This document shows positions 37,266 to 45,098 of a stretch of 64,000 bases of DNA, piece by piece. The first letter of the stretch is position 1, and the number at the start of each line of letters is the position of its first letter. Below the pieces are notes generated by a model, which did not search any database, was not told where the DNA came from, and saw nothing but the letters and a program-made list of their open reading frames with translations. The position numbers and the translations under genes are program-made. Origin of the DNA: Pseudomonadota bacterium (GTDB lineage Bacteria > Pseudomonadota > Gammaproteobacteria > Burkholderiales > Rhodocyclaceae); NCBI GenBank assembly GCA_018261895.1, contig JAGTRT010000023.1:47143-111142 (forward strand), written 5' to 3'.

Positions 37266-37443
37266 CGGTCGGCTTGGCAATACGCGACGGTCAATCTAGT
37301 TCCTTTGGTGTATTGCTTTTCCGGATTTTTGAGCCAAACTGAAAGGGTCCTCCACCTATACCAATTACAAAGGACGGAAGAACAAAAATAGCGAGCAGGG
37401 GCTGACCAACCTGACGTTTTGATCTTTCATTCAGGAGGAGTTG

Positions 37444-37710
37444 ATGCTGTCTATCCAGGACGTTATTGATTATTGCGATCTTGACCGCGGTGAAATCGAG
37501 GCCATCGCAGAGCACGAACACATTCCCGTCACAGTTGCCGCCGAAATGAGTCAGGTGTTGCTATGCACGCCGGACGGCGTTTGCAGGCTGCACACGATGA
37601 TCATCGAAAACATGCAGCACGCTTGCGACACCGGCCAGTATGAGCATGTGAAGGAGCTGGCTGAAACCTACGAGCATCTGCAGCGGACCCACCCGATTCC
37701 CTCGCACTAG
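37444..37710 (+). CDS. Small conserved hypothetical protein (88 residues)
   Basis: Starts MLSIQDVIDYCDLDRGEIEAIAEHEHIP, behind a very strong AGGAGGAG site. An N-terminal helix-turn-helix-like segment is followed by a helical C-terminal half with YEHVKELAETYEHLQRTHP. There is no membrane segment. The role is unknown. A hairpin with a T tract lies 21 bases after the stop, adjoining repeat copy 4. Confidence 0.7.
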   Translation: MLSIQDVIDYCDLDRGEIEAIAEHEHIPVTVAAEMSQVLLCTPDGVCRLHTMIIENMQHACDTGQYEHVKELAETYEHLQRTHPIPSH

Positions 37711-37730
37711 GCGGTGCGGGATGGCAAACG

Positions 37731-37759
37731 AAACCCTGACCCTGCGGTCGGGGTTTTTT
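37731..37759 (+). terminator. Intrinsic terminator
   Basis: Hairpin CCCTGAC/GTCGGGG (one G-T pair) followed by six T; the T tract merges with repeat copy 4. Confidence 0.8.
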
Positions 37760-37788
37760 GATTTTGGCTGTTTTTTCCGGTTGACCGT
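37757..37788 (+). repeat. 33-bp dispersed repeat, copy 4
   Basis: Between the 88-residue gene and the convergent narL, directly after a terminator. One base shorter (32). Confidence 0.8.
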
Positions 37789-37809
37789 CAAAGGCCAGGC
37801 CGGCATCGC

Positions 37810-38475
37810 TCAGGACGGTCGAACCTGCCCGTAGCCGTGTTCGACGGCGTAGAGCGCCACCTGCACGCGGCTGCTCATGTTCAGCTTCTTGAAAATGTTC
37901 TGAATGTGGATCTTGACCGTGCTTTCGGCCAGGTCGAGCTTGCGGGCGATTTCCTTGTTGCTCTCGCCGTGCGCCAGCGAGCCGAGGATGTCGCGTTCGC
38001 GCGGGGAAAAACGGTCGCGTTCATGACCGGCCGCCTCGACTTTCGGCGGGTTGCGCACGCCCTGGATGAGCTTGGCCGTCATCTGCTGCGACACCACGGA
38101 CTCGCCCTGCGCAGCACGGCGGATGGCATCGGTCAGCGCATCGGTCTCGATGTTCTTGAGCAGGTAGCCGCTGGCCCCGGCGCGCAGCGCATCGACCAGA
38201 TCCTGCGCGTCCTCGGAGACGGTCAGCATGAGCACGCTGATGTCCGGCATTTCCTCGGCGATGACCTTGACCGCCTCAAGCCCGGAAACGCCCGGCATGT
38301 GCAAATCGAGCAGGACAACGGCCGGCTTGAGCGAACGCGCGCGCTTGATGCCTTCCAGCCCGTCGCCGGCCTCGCCGACCACCTCGAAATCGTCGTTGCG
38401 CTGGAGCAGCGACTTGATGCCGCTGCGAAACAGGGTGTGGTCATCTACCAGCAGGACTCGGATTTTTTCGCTCAT
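37810..38475 (-). CDS. narL: NarL-type response regulator
   Basis: A 221-residue regulator: receiver domain with phospho-acceptor Asp57 (VVLLDLHMPG) and Lys in the switch region, then a LuxR-type helix-turn-helix (about 155-210) with LAHGESNKEIARKLDLAESTVKIHIQNIFKKL. It is encoded one base after the NarX gene. Together they should sense nitrate/nitrite and control anaerobic nitrate respiration genes. No NarL heptamers were searched systematically. Confidence 0.9.
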   Translation of the reverse strand: MSEKIRVLLVDDHTLFRSGIKSLLQRNDDFEVVGEAGDGLEGIKRARSLKPAVVLLDLHMPGVSGLEAVKVIAEEMPDISVLMLTVSEDAQDLVDALRAGASGYLLKNIETDALTDAIRRAAQGESVVSQQMTAKLIQGVRNPPKVEAAGHERDRFSPRERDILGSLAHGESNKEIARKLDLAESTVKIHIQNIFKKLNMSSRVQVALYAVEHGYGQVRPS

Positions 38476-38476
38476 C

Positions 38477-40417
38477 TCAGACAGCCTCTTTATTGTCGCG
38501 GGGCAGGGTCAAGGTCACCCGTGAGCCCGCGCCCGGTTTCGACGCGACACGGCACTCGCCGCCGATGCGGTGGGCGCGTTCGCGCATGATTTTCAGGCCG
38601 ACGTGGCGATCGGACAAGCAGTTGGGATCGTTCTGCGGATCGAATCCGACGCCATCGTCTTCGATCTCTATGGTAATCCGCCCGGCGTCCCGGCGCACGC
38701 CCACCTTCACCCGGCTGGCCTGGGCGTGCTTGCGGATGTTGGACAACGACTCCTGGACGATGTGCATGATCTGGATTTCGTCGGTCGGCACGGGGGTCGA
38801 GACAGCGCCGACGCGGTCGAACTCGGTGGCGATGCCGGTCTGCCCCTCGAATTTCTCCAGCGTCGACTGGATGGCCGTATCGAGGTCCGACTGATGCACG
38901 CGGGTGCGGAAATGCACCAGCAGCTCGCGCACGTCGTCGTAGCTTTCCTGGACGCCTTCGCGCAGCTGGCCGGCCGTCTGCATCGCCTCGTCGACCTTGC
39001 CCTTGCGCAGGGAATCCTGCAGCAACTGGACCTCGATGTTGAGGAAAGCCAGGCCCTGGGCAATGGAATCGTGCAGCTCCTGAGCGAGCAGGTTGCGCTC
39101 TTCGGAGACAGCCAACTCCTTTTCGCGCGACTTGAGGCGCTGGTTCTCGATGGCCACGCCGAGGTGGTGACCGAGCGTGTCGAGGAGATGCACCTCCTGC
39201 TCGGACAGGGCCTGCGGGCGACGGAAATAGAGGTTGTAAACGCCAAGTTTCTGCTTGTCGTAGAGGATGCTGAAGGCCGTGGCCGTGGCAAAGCCCTCGC
39301 GGACGCAGGTGCGGAATTTCATGCCGTCGGGCGGCGCGGCCGTAGCGAACGCCGCCGGAACGCCGCTCTGGAAGACCTCGCCGCACAGGCAGTCGTGGCA
39401 GCTGATGTCGGCCTCGCGATCGAGAAAGTCATCGGACAAGCCCTCGGAGGTGACCAGGCACAGGCGCTCCGAATGGGGTTCGTACATCCGGACGGCCCCG
39501 GCATCCGCCCCCAGCGCGCTCATGATGCGGTCGAGAAAGCCCTGGCTGAGCACCGAGACCGGCGCCGGCTCGCTGAGGAAGGTGGTGACCGAATAGAGGA
39601 TGCTCAATTCGTGGTTGCGTTGGGCGAGACGCCGTGTCTCGGCTTCGACCCGCTCCTCCAGCGTGCCGTAGACCCGCTCCAGGTGCTCGGCCATCCGGTT
39701 GAAGCCGTTGGCCAGCCCGCCGAGTTCATCGTTGCTGGTGAACGGGACGCGCACGCTCAGGTCGTCTCGGATCATGCGCTGCATGCCGGCATGCAGCTCG
39801 TTGACCGGCTGGATGACGAGCAGGGAAAAGAAACGAATCAGGATGTAGGTACCGACGATGGCCAGCGCGACGAGCGCCGCCTGCACGGTGCGCAGGAGAT
39901 TCGTATCGACGGCATACGATTGCTCCATCGCCAGCACCAGGGCGTTGATCTGGCCGACGAAGGGTTCCAGTTCGGCATCGTAACGATCCAGCACGGCGCC
40001 GCGTTCGTCCGGCGAAGCCGCCAGATAGCGCTCGACGAGCGGCCGCACGATTTCCGTCCACACGGCCCCGACGGCCTGCAGCCGGGCCAGGACATCACCG
40101 TTGCGCGGCGGCGAAAGCGGACGCGCCGGATCGCCCTGATGCAGATCGCGGAGCACCTTGTCGAAGCGCCCCACTTCTTCGAGCAGGACCTGATTGACCG
40201 TCGAGCCGGGCACCTTGGCGGCCAGGTCGCTGGCCATCAGGAGGCCCATGCGGTACGAGCGCATGCGCTGGCTGCCGGCATCGTTGATCGCCGCCGCCAC
40301 CCCTTCCAGTTGCCAGGAAATGAGCAGGGTCAGGCCGATCGCCGTCGCGGCCACCACGAAAAACACCACCAGCATGCCGACAATCTTGCGCGACAGCTTG
40401 CCCGGTTTGCCTGGCAT
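38477..40417 (-). CDS. narX: Nitrate/nitrite sensor histidine kinase NarX
   Basis: A 646-residue sensor from MPGKPGKLSRKIVG (GGAGGG site 3 bases upstream region). The periplasmic P-box NDAGSQRMRSYRM at residues 45-57 binds nitrate. Then come a periplasmic four-helix bundle, a second membrane segment near 190, HAMP, a cysteine-cluster/GAF-like module (SCHDCLCGEVFQSG) and a HisKA_3 kinase with His449 (ELHDSIAQGLAFL) and HATPase. This is the complete NarX/NarQ layout. narL follows directly. A longer frame upstream overlaps a terminator and is not used. Confidence 0.93.
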   Translation of the reverse strand: MPGKPGKLSRKIVGMLVVFFVVAATAIGLTLLISWQLEGVAAAINDAGSQRMRSYRMGLLMASDLAAKVPGSTVNQVLLEEVGRFDKVLRDLHQGDPARPLSPPRNGDVLARLQAVGAVWTEIVRPLVERYLAASPDERGAVLDRYDAELEPFVGQINALVLAMEQSYAVDTNLLRTVQAALVALAIVGTYILIRFFSLLVIQPVNELHAGMQRMIRDDLSVRVPFTSNDELGGLANGFNRMAEHLERVYGTLEERVEAETRRLAQRNHELSILYSVTTFLSEPAPVSVLSQGFLDRIMSALGADAGAVRMYEPHSERLCLVTSEGLSDDFLDREADISCHDCLCGEVFQSGVPAAFATAAPPDGMKFRTCVREGFATATAFSILYDKQKLGVYNLYFRRPQALSEQEVHLLDTLGHHLGVAIENQRLKSREKELAVSEERNLLAQELHDSIAQGLAFLNIEVQLLQDSLRKGKVDEAMQTAGQLREGVQESYDDVRELLVHFRTRVHQSDLDTAIQSTLEKFEGQTGIATEFDRVGAVSTPVPTDEIQIMHIVQESLSNIRKHAQASRVKVGVRRDAGRITIEIEDDGVGFDPQNDPNCLSDRHVGLKIMRERAHRIGGECRVASKPGAGSRVTLTLPRDNKEAV

Positions 40418-40486
40418 CGATCCCTCCGAAAACGAATGGTCTAACCTTAGCGCCGACGTCCGGGATTGCATAGGAGATGGATCAAG

Positions 40487-40516
40487 AAAAAAGCCCGCCG
40501 GTTTGACCCGACGGGC
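40487..40516 (-). terminator. Terminator of the nitrate transporter operon
   Basis: Minus-strand hairpin GCCCGTCGG/CCGGCGGGC followed by TTTTTT, 39 bases after the ATPase stop and upstream of narX. Confidence 0.88.
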
Positions 40517-40554
40517 AAAAGTCGCCAAGACGACGATGAATCGACTGATCGGTT

Positions 40555-41355
40555 TCAGGCCGCCTGTTTTTCGACGTGCGCCTGTTTTTCGTAGAGGAAT
40601 TCGAGCACCGCGGCGCGGCACCCCATGTAGACCGGATCGTGGGCCAGGGTCAGGCGATGGCGCGGACGCGGCAGATTGACCTCGAGAATTTCGCCGATGG
40701 TGGCGGCCGGGCCGTTGGTCATCATGACGATCCGGTCGGAGAGCAGGACGGCCTCGTCGACATCGTGGGTGACCATCACGGTCGTCGCCTTGGTCGCCTC
40801 GCAGATCTTCATGAGCTCGTCCTGCAACTTGGCGCGCGTCAGCGCATCGAGGGCGCCGAACGGCTCGTCCATGAGCAGCACCTTGGGCTGCATGGACAGC
40901 GCGCGGGCGATGCCGACGCGCTGCTTCATGCCGCCGGAGATTTCATGCGGATACTTGGCGCTGGCGTGGTCGAGGCCGACCAGATTGATCGCCGCAGCCG
41001 TGCGGTCCTTGAGCTTCTGCTTGCCTTCCTTGGTGCCGAACACCCGCTCGACGGCCAGGTAGACGTTCTCGAAGCAGGTCAGCCAAGGCAGCAGGCTGTG
41101 GTTCTGGAAGACCACGGCGCGCTCCGGGCCGGGGCCGGCGATTTCGCGGTCTTCGAGCAGCAGGACGCCATCGGTCGGCCGGGTCAGGCCGGCGATGAGA
41201 TTGAGCAGCGTCGACTTGCCGCAGCCGGAGTGGCCGATCAGCGCGATGAACTCGCCCTGCTTGATGGTCAGGTTGATGTCGCGCAGGGCGACGAACTTGC
41301 CCTTCTTGGTATCGAAGGTCTGCCCGACGCTCTGGATTTGTACGAATTTGTCCAT
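40555..41355 (-). CDS. Nitrate ABC transporter ATP-binding protein
   Basis: A 266-residue ATPase of the NrtD/SsuB/TauB family: Walker A GHSGCGKST near 41-49, signature EISGGMKQRVGIARAL and Walker B LLMDEPFGALD, with the CECR-like (NrtD) C-terminus. It is last in the operon nrtA-nrtB-nrtD, ends 39 bases before the operon terminator, and energises nitrate uptake for assimilation. Confidence 0.9.
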   Translation of the reverse strand: MDKFVQIQSVGQTFDTKKGKFVALRDINLTIKQGEFIALIGHSGCGKSTLLNLIAGLTRPTDGVLLLEDREIAGPGPERAVVFQNHSLLPWLTCFENVYLAVERVFGTKEGKQKLKDRTAAAINLVGLDHASAKYPHEISGGMKQRVGIARALSMQPKVLLMDEPFGALDALTRAKLQDELMKICEATKATTVMVTHDVDEAVLLSDRIVMMTNGPAATIGEILEVNLPRPRHRLTLAHDPVYMGCRAAVLEFLYEKQAHVEKQAA

Positions 41356-41367
41356 GATCTGCGCTCC

Positions 41368-42303
41368 TTACGACGATTCTTTGGTCAGCTTCTTGGCCAG
41401 CAGGATCAGTCCCTGCTCGAGGATCAGGCCGACGATGCCAATGACGAAGATGGCGATGATGATGTGCTCGACCTTGAGGTTGTTCCACTCGTCCCACACC
41501 CAGAAGCCGATGCCGACGCCGCCAGTCAGCATTTCGGCGGCGACGATGACCAGCCAGGCCGTGCCGATGGACAGGCGGATGCCGGTCAGCATGTAAGGCA
41601 GCACGGCCGGGAAGAGTATCTTGGTGACGACCTTCCACTCGGACAGCGCCAGCACGCGAGCGACGTTGAGGTAATCCTGCGGCACGCGCTGGACGCCCTG
41701 CGCCGTATTCATGATCATCGGCCAGATCGAGCAGATGAAGATGGTGTAGGTCGCCGCCGGGTCGGCCTTCTTGAAGACGAGCAGGCCGATGGGCAGCCAG
41801 GCCAGCGGCGACACCGGACGCAGCAGGCTGATGATGGGATTGACCATGGCCGCCAGGAAGGCCGAGCGGCCGAGGATGAAGCCGAGCGGAATGCCGACCA
41901 GCGCGGCAAAGCCGAAGCCGATGCCGACACGCTGCAGCGAGGACAAAATGTTCCAGCCGATGCCCTGGTCGTTCGGACCGTTGCGGTAGAACGGGTCGGC
42001 GAACAGCGCCGTAGCGGCATCCCAGGTTTGCAGCGGCCCGGGAATGCTGCCGCCCTTCATGGTCGCGATGTACCAGATGCCGATCAGCACCAGCATGCCG
42101 AGCACCGGCGGCAGGACGGCGCGGCCAATGCTGGCCAGCGTTTCGGTGAAGGGCGTGCCGGTCTCTGCGGGCAAGGCCATTGTTTTTTCCATTTTTTGTT
42201 CCTTCACGGGCGCCGCGGCGACCTCGACGACCGGCTCTTCACCGATCTCACGGTCAACCGGAATTTTTGCCCCAAATTGAAATTTCATCGTCATTGCGCT
42301 CAT
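41368..42303 (-). CDS. nrtB: Nitrate ABC transporter permease
   Basis: A 311-residue permease with about six membrane segments and the EAA-type cytoplasmic loop (FAALVGIPLGFILGRS and ARVLALSEWKVVTKILFPAVLPYMLTG). Its N-terminus (MSAMTMKFQFGAKIPVDREI) is unusual: it contains an 11-residue block from a 33-bp repeat copy, so the native start may be farther downstream (for example MEKTMALPAETGTPF). It lies between nrtA and the ATPase gene. Confidence 0.9.
   Translation of the reverse strand: MSAMTMKFQFGAKIPVDREIGEEPVVEVAAAPVKEQKMEKTMALPAETGTPFTETLASIGRAVLPPVLGMLVLIGIWYIATMKGGSIPGPLQTWDAATALFADPFYRNGPNDQGIGWNILSSLQRVGIGFGFAALVGIPLGFILGRSAFLAAMVNPIISLLRPVSPLAWLPIGLLVFKKADPAATYTIFICSIWPMIMNTAQGVQRVPQDYLNVARVLALSEWKVVTKILFPAVLPYMLTGIRLSIGTAWLVIVAAEMLTGGVGIGFWVWDEWNNLKVEHIIIAIFVIGIVGLILEQGLILLAKKLTKESS
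42250..42282 (-). repeat. 33-bp dispersed repeat, copy 5 (in frame in nrtB)
   Basis: Encodes FQFGAKIPVDR near the start of the permease. The middle differs (AAAAATT in place of the T run), but the CCGGTTGACCGT-type end is kept. Confidence 0.75.
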
Positions 42304-42329
42304 GGTTCTCTCCTAAGCGTTGGGCGAAC

Positions 42330-42357
42330 CGTCATTCCCGCTTTCGCGGGAATGACG
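42330..42357. repeat. CGTCATTCCCGC-type inverted repeat
   Basis: Palindrome CGTCATTCCCGC-TTT-CGCGGGAATGACG in the spacer between nrtA and nrtB. This element type is widespread in proteobacterial genomes as an intergenic repeat. Confidence 0.8.
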
Positions 42358-42371
42358 CTTCCGGGCTGGCC

Positions 42372-43661
42372 TTAAGCCTTCACCTTGAACGAATCCGCAT
42401 ACTTCGCCGGATCCTTGCCGTCCCAGACCATGCCATCGATAAACTTCGAGCTGCGCATGTCGCTCTTCGGCAAGGCCACGCCGGCAGCGGTGGCGCCCTG
42501 CTTGTAGATGTCGATGCGATTGACCTGCTTGGCGACCGCCAGGTAATCCGGATGGCTCTTGAGCAAACCCCAGCGCTTGTGCTGGGTCATGAACCACATG
42601 CCGTCGCTGAGGTAGGGGTAATTGACCGTGCCCTCGTTGAAGAACTTCATGCAGTTCTTGTCGTCCCAGCTCTTGCCCAGGCCGTTCTGGTAGCGGCCGA
42701 GCATGCGGGCGACGATGACTTCCGTGTCGGTATTGACGTAGGCCTTGCTGGCGATGGTTTCGGCCGTCTTCTGCTTGTTGGCGATGGACGAGTCGATCCA
42801 CTTGCCGGCATCGAGAATGGCCGCCACGACCGCACGCGCCGTGTTCGGGTTCTGCTTCACCCAGTCGGCCGTCGTGCCGAGCACCTTTTCCGGGTGATCG
42901 GTCCAGATGTCCTGGGTCGTCGTCGCCGTGAAGCCGATGTTGTCCATGATGGCGCGGTTGTTCCACGGTTCGCCGACGCAGTAGCCGTCCATGTTGCCGA
43001 CGCGCATGTTGGCGACCATCTGCGGGGGCGGCACGGTGATCGTCTTGACGTCCTTGAGCGGGTTGATGCCCTGCGCGGCGAGCCAGTAGTACAGCCACAT
43101 GGCGTGCGTGCCGGTCGGGAAGGTCTGGGCGAAGGTGTATTCCTTCTCCTTCTTGGCAATCAGCGCGGCCAGGCTCGGGCCATCGACGGCGCCCTTGTCC
43201 TTCATCTGGTTCGACAGCGTGATGGCCTGGCCGTTGGTATTCAGCGTCATCAGGACATTCATGTCCTTCTTCGGCCCGCCGACGCCCATCTGCACGCCGT
43301 AGATCAGGCCGTACAGCACGTGCGCCGCATCGAGTTCGCCATTGACCAGCTTGTCGCGCACCGAGGCCCACGACGCTTCCTTGGACGGGATGATCTTGAT
43401 GCCGTACTTCTCATCGAATTTCATGACCGAAGCCATGACGACCGAGGCGCAATCGGTGAGCGGGATGAAGCCAATCTTGACTTCCTTCTTTTCGGGGGCG
43501 TCGGAACCAGCGGCCCAGGCACCGCTGCGAACGCCGGGGGGGACCATGGCCATCAGTGAGGCTCCCAAGGCAGTTGAAACGAAATCACGACGTGAAAAGG
43601 ACGGTGAGGCAGACGGTTTGTCCTCAGACACACCCGGCGCGGCCAGTTTCTTGTCATCCAT
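42372..43661 (-). CDS. nrtA: Nitrate ABC transporter substrate-binding protein
   Basis: A 429-residue protein with a twin-arginine signal (SFSRRDFVSTALGASLMA, about residues 21-40) and a CmpA/NrtA-type fold that binds nitrate in the periplasm. Motifs include GFIPLTDCASVVMA and the nitrate-pocket region around NMRVGNMDGYCVGEPWNN. It is the first gene of the operon and is preceded by a leader with ANTAR-type hairpins and a terminator, and by a sigma-54 promoter. Without a signal it would be NasS-like; the signal argues for transport. Confidence 0.92.
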   Translation of the reverse strand: MDDKKLAAPGVSEDKPSASPSFSRRDFVSTALGASLMAMVPPGVRSGAWAAGSDAPEKKEVKIGFIPLTDCASVVMASVMKFDEKYGIKIIPSKEASWASVRDKLVNGELDAAHVLYGLIYGVQMGVGGPKKDMNVLMTLNTNGQAITLSNQMKDKGAVDGPSLAALIAKKEKEYTFAQTFPTGTHAMWLYYWLAAQGINPLKDVKTITVPPPQMVANMRVGNMDGYCVGEPWNNRAIMDNIGFTATTTQDIWTDHPEKVLGTTADWVKQNPNTARAVVAAILDAGKWIDSSIANKQKTAETIASKAYVNTDTEVIVARMLGRYQNGLGKSWDDKNCMKFFNEGTVNYPYLSDGMWFMTQHKRWGLLKSHPDYLAVAKQVNRIDIYKQGATAAGVALPKSDMRSSKFIDGMVWDGKDPAKYADSFKVKA

Positions 43662-43682
43662 TGCTTGCTCCTTGATTGCGAG

Positions 43683-43744
43683 AATCTAAAAAACAAAATG
43701 GGCGTCTCATCCTGACCGCCGGTTGGCAGCTCGGATGGACGCCC
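43683..43744 (-). terminator. Leader terminator of the nrtA operon (attenuator)
   Basis: Long hairpin with outer stem GGGCGTC/GACGCCC and inner CATCC/GGATG and CTGCC/GGCGG, then ATTTTGTTTTTT on the minus strand. It lies before the nrtA start and its 5' arm overlaps ANTAR hairpin P2, so the two structures exclude each other. Confidence 0.85.
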
Positions 43745-43750
43745 TTGTCC
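43737..43750 (-). promoter_or_regulatory. ANTAR-type hairpin P2 in the nrtA leader
   Basis: Minus strand GGAC-[AAGGGC]-GTCC: hexaloop with A1 and G4. It shares the GACGCCC/GGGCGTC arm of the leader terminator. Confidence 0.7.
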
Positions 43751-43778
43751 CTGAATCGGCATTCGCTCGACTCTCGCC

Positions 43779-43794
43779 CGGCCGCCATTGACCG
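43779..43794 (-). promoter_or_regulatory. ANTAR-type hairpin P1 in the nrtA leader
   Basis: Minus strand CGGTC-[AATGGC]-GGCCG: 5-bp stem, hexaloop with A1 and G4. It precedes P2, giving the tandem arrangement recognised by ANTAR dimers. Confidence 0.7.
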
Positions 43795-43813
43795 TGCGCT
43801 TTGAACTATCTAT

Positions 43814-43830
43814 CGCAATGGCCGTGCCAG
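43814..43830 (-). promoter_or_regulatory. Sigma-54 promoter of the nrtA operon
   Basis: Minus strand CTGGCACGGCCATTGCGAT: TGGCACG-N4-TTGC fits the -24/-12 consensus fully. The predicted start near 43803 gives a leader of about 140 bases. Confidence 0.85.
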
Positions 43831-43918
43831 TTCCCGCAAAAAATCGTAAGCAACTGGATAGAAAGGAATTTGTCTTTTGATGCCGTGCCCCGGGCTATCG
43901 CAAACCGCCTTCGGACAC

Positions 43919-43933
43919 GCACTGTTGCAGTGC
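43919..43933. promoter_or_regulatory. NtrC-like enhancer site upstream of nrtA
   Basis: GCACT-GTTGC-AGTGC, a match to GCACY-N5-RGTGC, centred about 123 bases upstream of the predicted sigma-54 start. Confidence 0.6.
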
Positions 43934-43957
43934 AACAGCAGGGGTAACCGCACAGCT

Positions 43958-44533
43958 TTAGAGCAGCACGCGCGCCATGTCGATGACGTCGCGCGCCACT
44001 TTGGCCAGCGTCTGGCCGCGCTCCATCGCCAGCTTGCGCATGGCGTGATAGGCCGCGTCTTCGTCCAGCCCGCGGGCCTTCATGAGCACCCCCTTGGCCT
44101 TGTCCACGAGCTTGCGGTCGGAGAGCTTCTGCGACATCTCGTCAAGCTCCCGGCGCAGGGCCTGGGTGTCCTCGAAACGGGCGCGCGCCACCTCGACGAT
44201 GGGCTTGATGCGCTTGGGGTCGAGGCCATCGACCACATAAGCCGAAACGCCCGCCCTGACGGCATCGCGGATGGTCGACTGGCCATCTTCCTGGGTAAAG
44301 ACGACGACCGGACGCGGCATGTCACGGTGCATCGCGGCGAGGTTTTCCAGGGTGTCGCGGCTCGGGCTGTCGGTGTCGATCAGGATGACGTCGGGTTGCA
44401 GCTTTTCGACCTCGGCCGTGAGGTTTTCCGAACCTGCCAGGATGGCCGCGACCTGATAGCCGGCCAGCGCCAGGCCGGCGCAAATTTCGCCGGCGCGGGA
44501 ACGCGATTCATCGATGACAAGCACGGTAAGCAT
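43958..44533 (-). CDS. nasT: NasT-type ANTAR antiterminator
   Basis: A 191-residue regulator with an N-terminal pseudo-receiver (Asp53/Asp55 region, VILIDTDSPSRD) and a C-terminal ANTAR RNA-binding domain (about 125-185; DRKLVDKAKGVLMKARGLDEDAAYHAMRKLAM). NasT proteins bind tandem hexaloop hairpins in nitrate assimilation leaders and prevent termination when nitrate is present. Its gene lies immediately upstream of the nrtA promoter on the same strand. No NasS gene (the usual nitrate-sensing partner) is visible in the window. Confidence 0.92.
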   Translation of the reverse strand: MLTVLVIDESRSRAGEICAGLALAGYQVAAILAGSENLTAEVEKLQPDVILIDTDSPSRDTLENLAAMHRDMPRPVVVFTQEDGQSTIRDAVRAGVSAYVVDGLDPKRIKPIVEVARARFEDTQALRRELDEMSQKLSDRKLVDKAKGVLMKARGLDEDAAYHAMRKLAMERGQTLAKVARDVIDMARVLL

Positions 44534-44550
44534 GGGCCTTACTTAGCAAG

Positions 44551-44922
44551 CTACAGGCCAGCTACCTCGAGGGTCGCGGTGGCCATCGCCTGGACAACGA
44601 GTTCGTGCTCGCCGATGGCGTTGCCCAGCTCAAAGCGGACATCGGGGTAGCGCGCCCGGAGCGCCTCGATCATGTCCGGTGCTTCTTTCTTGAGGTGCCC
44701 GCCCCGCGCGATGAACATGGGGATCACGACGATGCGCTCCGCCCCCCGCGCGACCAGATCGGCCGCTTGTTCGCTCAGGGTCGGCGACATGAATTCAAGG
44801 AAGGCCAGTTCGACCGGTATGGCCGTCATGCGCTGCTGGATGGCGGCCTGCACGCGCCGCATCGGGTTGGCCCATTCCGGGTCGCGGGCGCCATGGGCGA
44901 AAAGGACAAGGGCGGTCGTCAT
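44551..44922 (-). CDS. CbiX-type sirohydrochlorin chelatase/cobaltochelatase
   Basis: A 123-residue small chelatase with LVLFAHGARDP (His10) and the second metal ligand region FIARGGHLKKEAP. Short class II chelatases of this CbiX-small/SirB type insert iron or cobalt into sirohydrochlorin. Siroheme is needed by the assimilatory nitrite reductase NirB encoded nearby, so an iron-chelatase role (SirB) fits the context. It lies 17 bases upstream of nasT. Confidence 0.85.
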   Translation of the reverse strand: MTTALVLFAHGARDPEWANPMRRVQAAIQQRMTAIPVELAFLEFMSPTLSEQAADLVARGAERIVVIPMFIARGGHLKKEAPDMIEALRARYPDVRFELGNAIGEHELVVQAMATATLEVAGL

Positions 44923-45098
44923 GTTGAAATATCCGTGGATTGCGTGTGGAAATAAAAACCGGGGTTGCGGAACATCTTACCTGCGAGCCTGCCGAAGCCG
45001 CTCGCCATATGACATTGCCGATACTTGAATCGTGCAGTTTCTCAGGACTTCAGCTAGGATTTGACTACACGAAGCAAGGCGACAACGCCTGCCATAAA

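Noticed and set aside
36480..37280. Minus-strand frame opposite the spermidine-synthase-like gene
   Set aside because: The plus strand has clear SAM-fold motifs and follows a tRNA gene; the antisense product lacks any signature.
38570..40444. Plus-strand frame of about 624 codons opposite narX
   Set aside because: The opposite strand encodes a full NarX with P-box, HAMP and kinase motifs; the antisense product shows no recognisable domain.
43788..43797. ATTGACCGTG in the nrtA leader as a repeat fragment or -35 element
   Set aside because: Only a few core bases match, and the sequence is fully explained as part of ANTAR hairpin P1.
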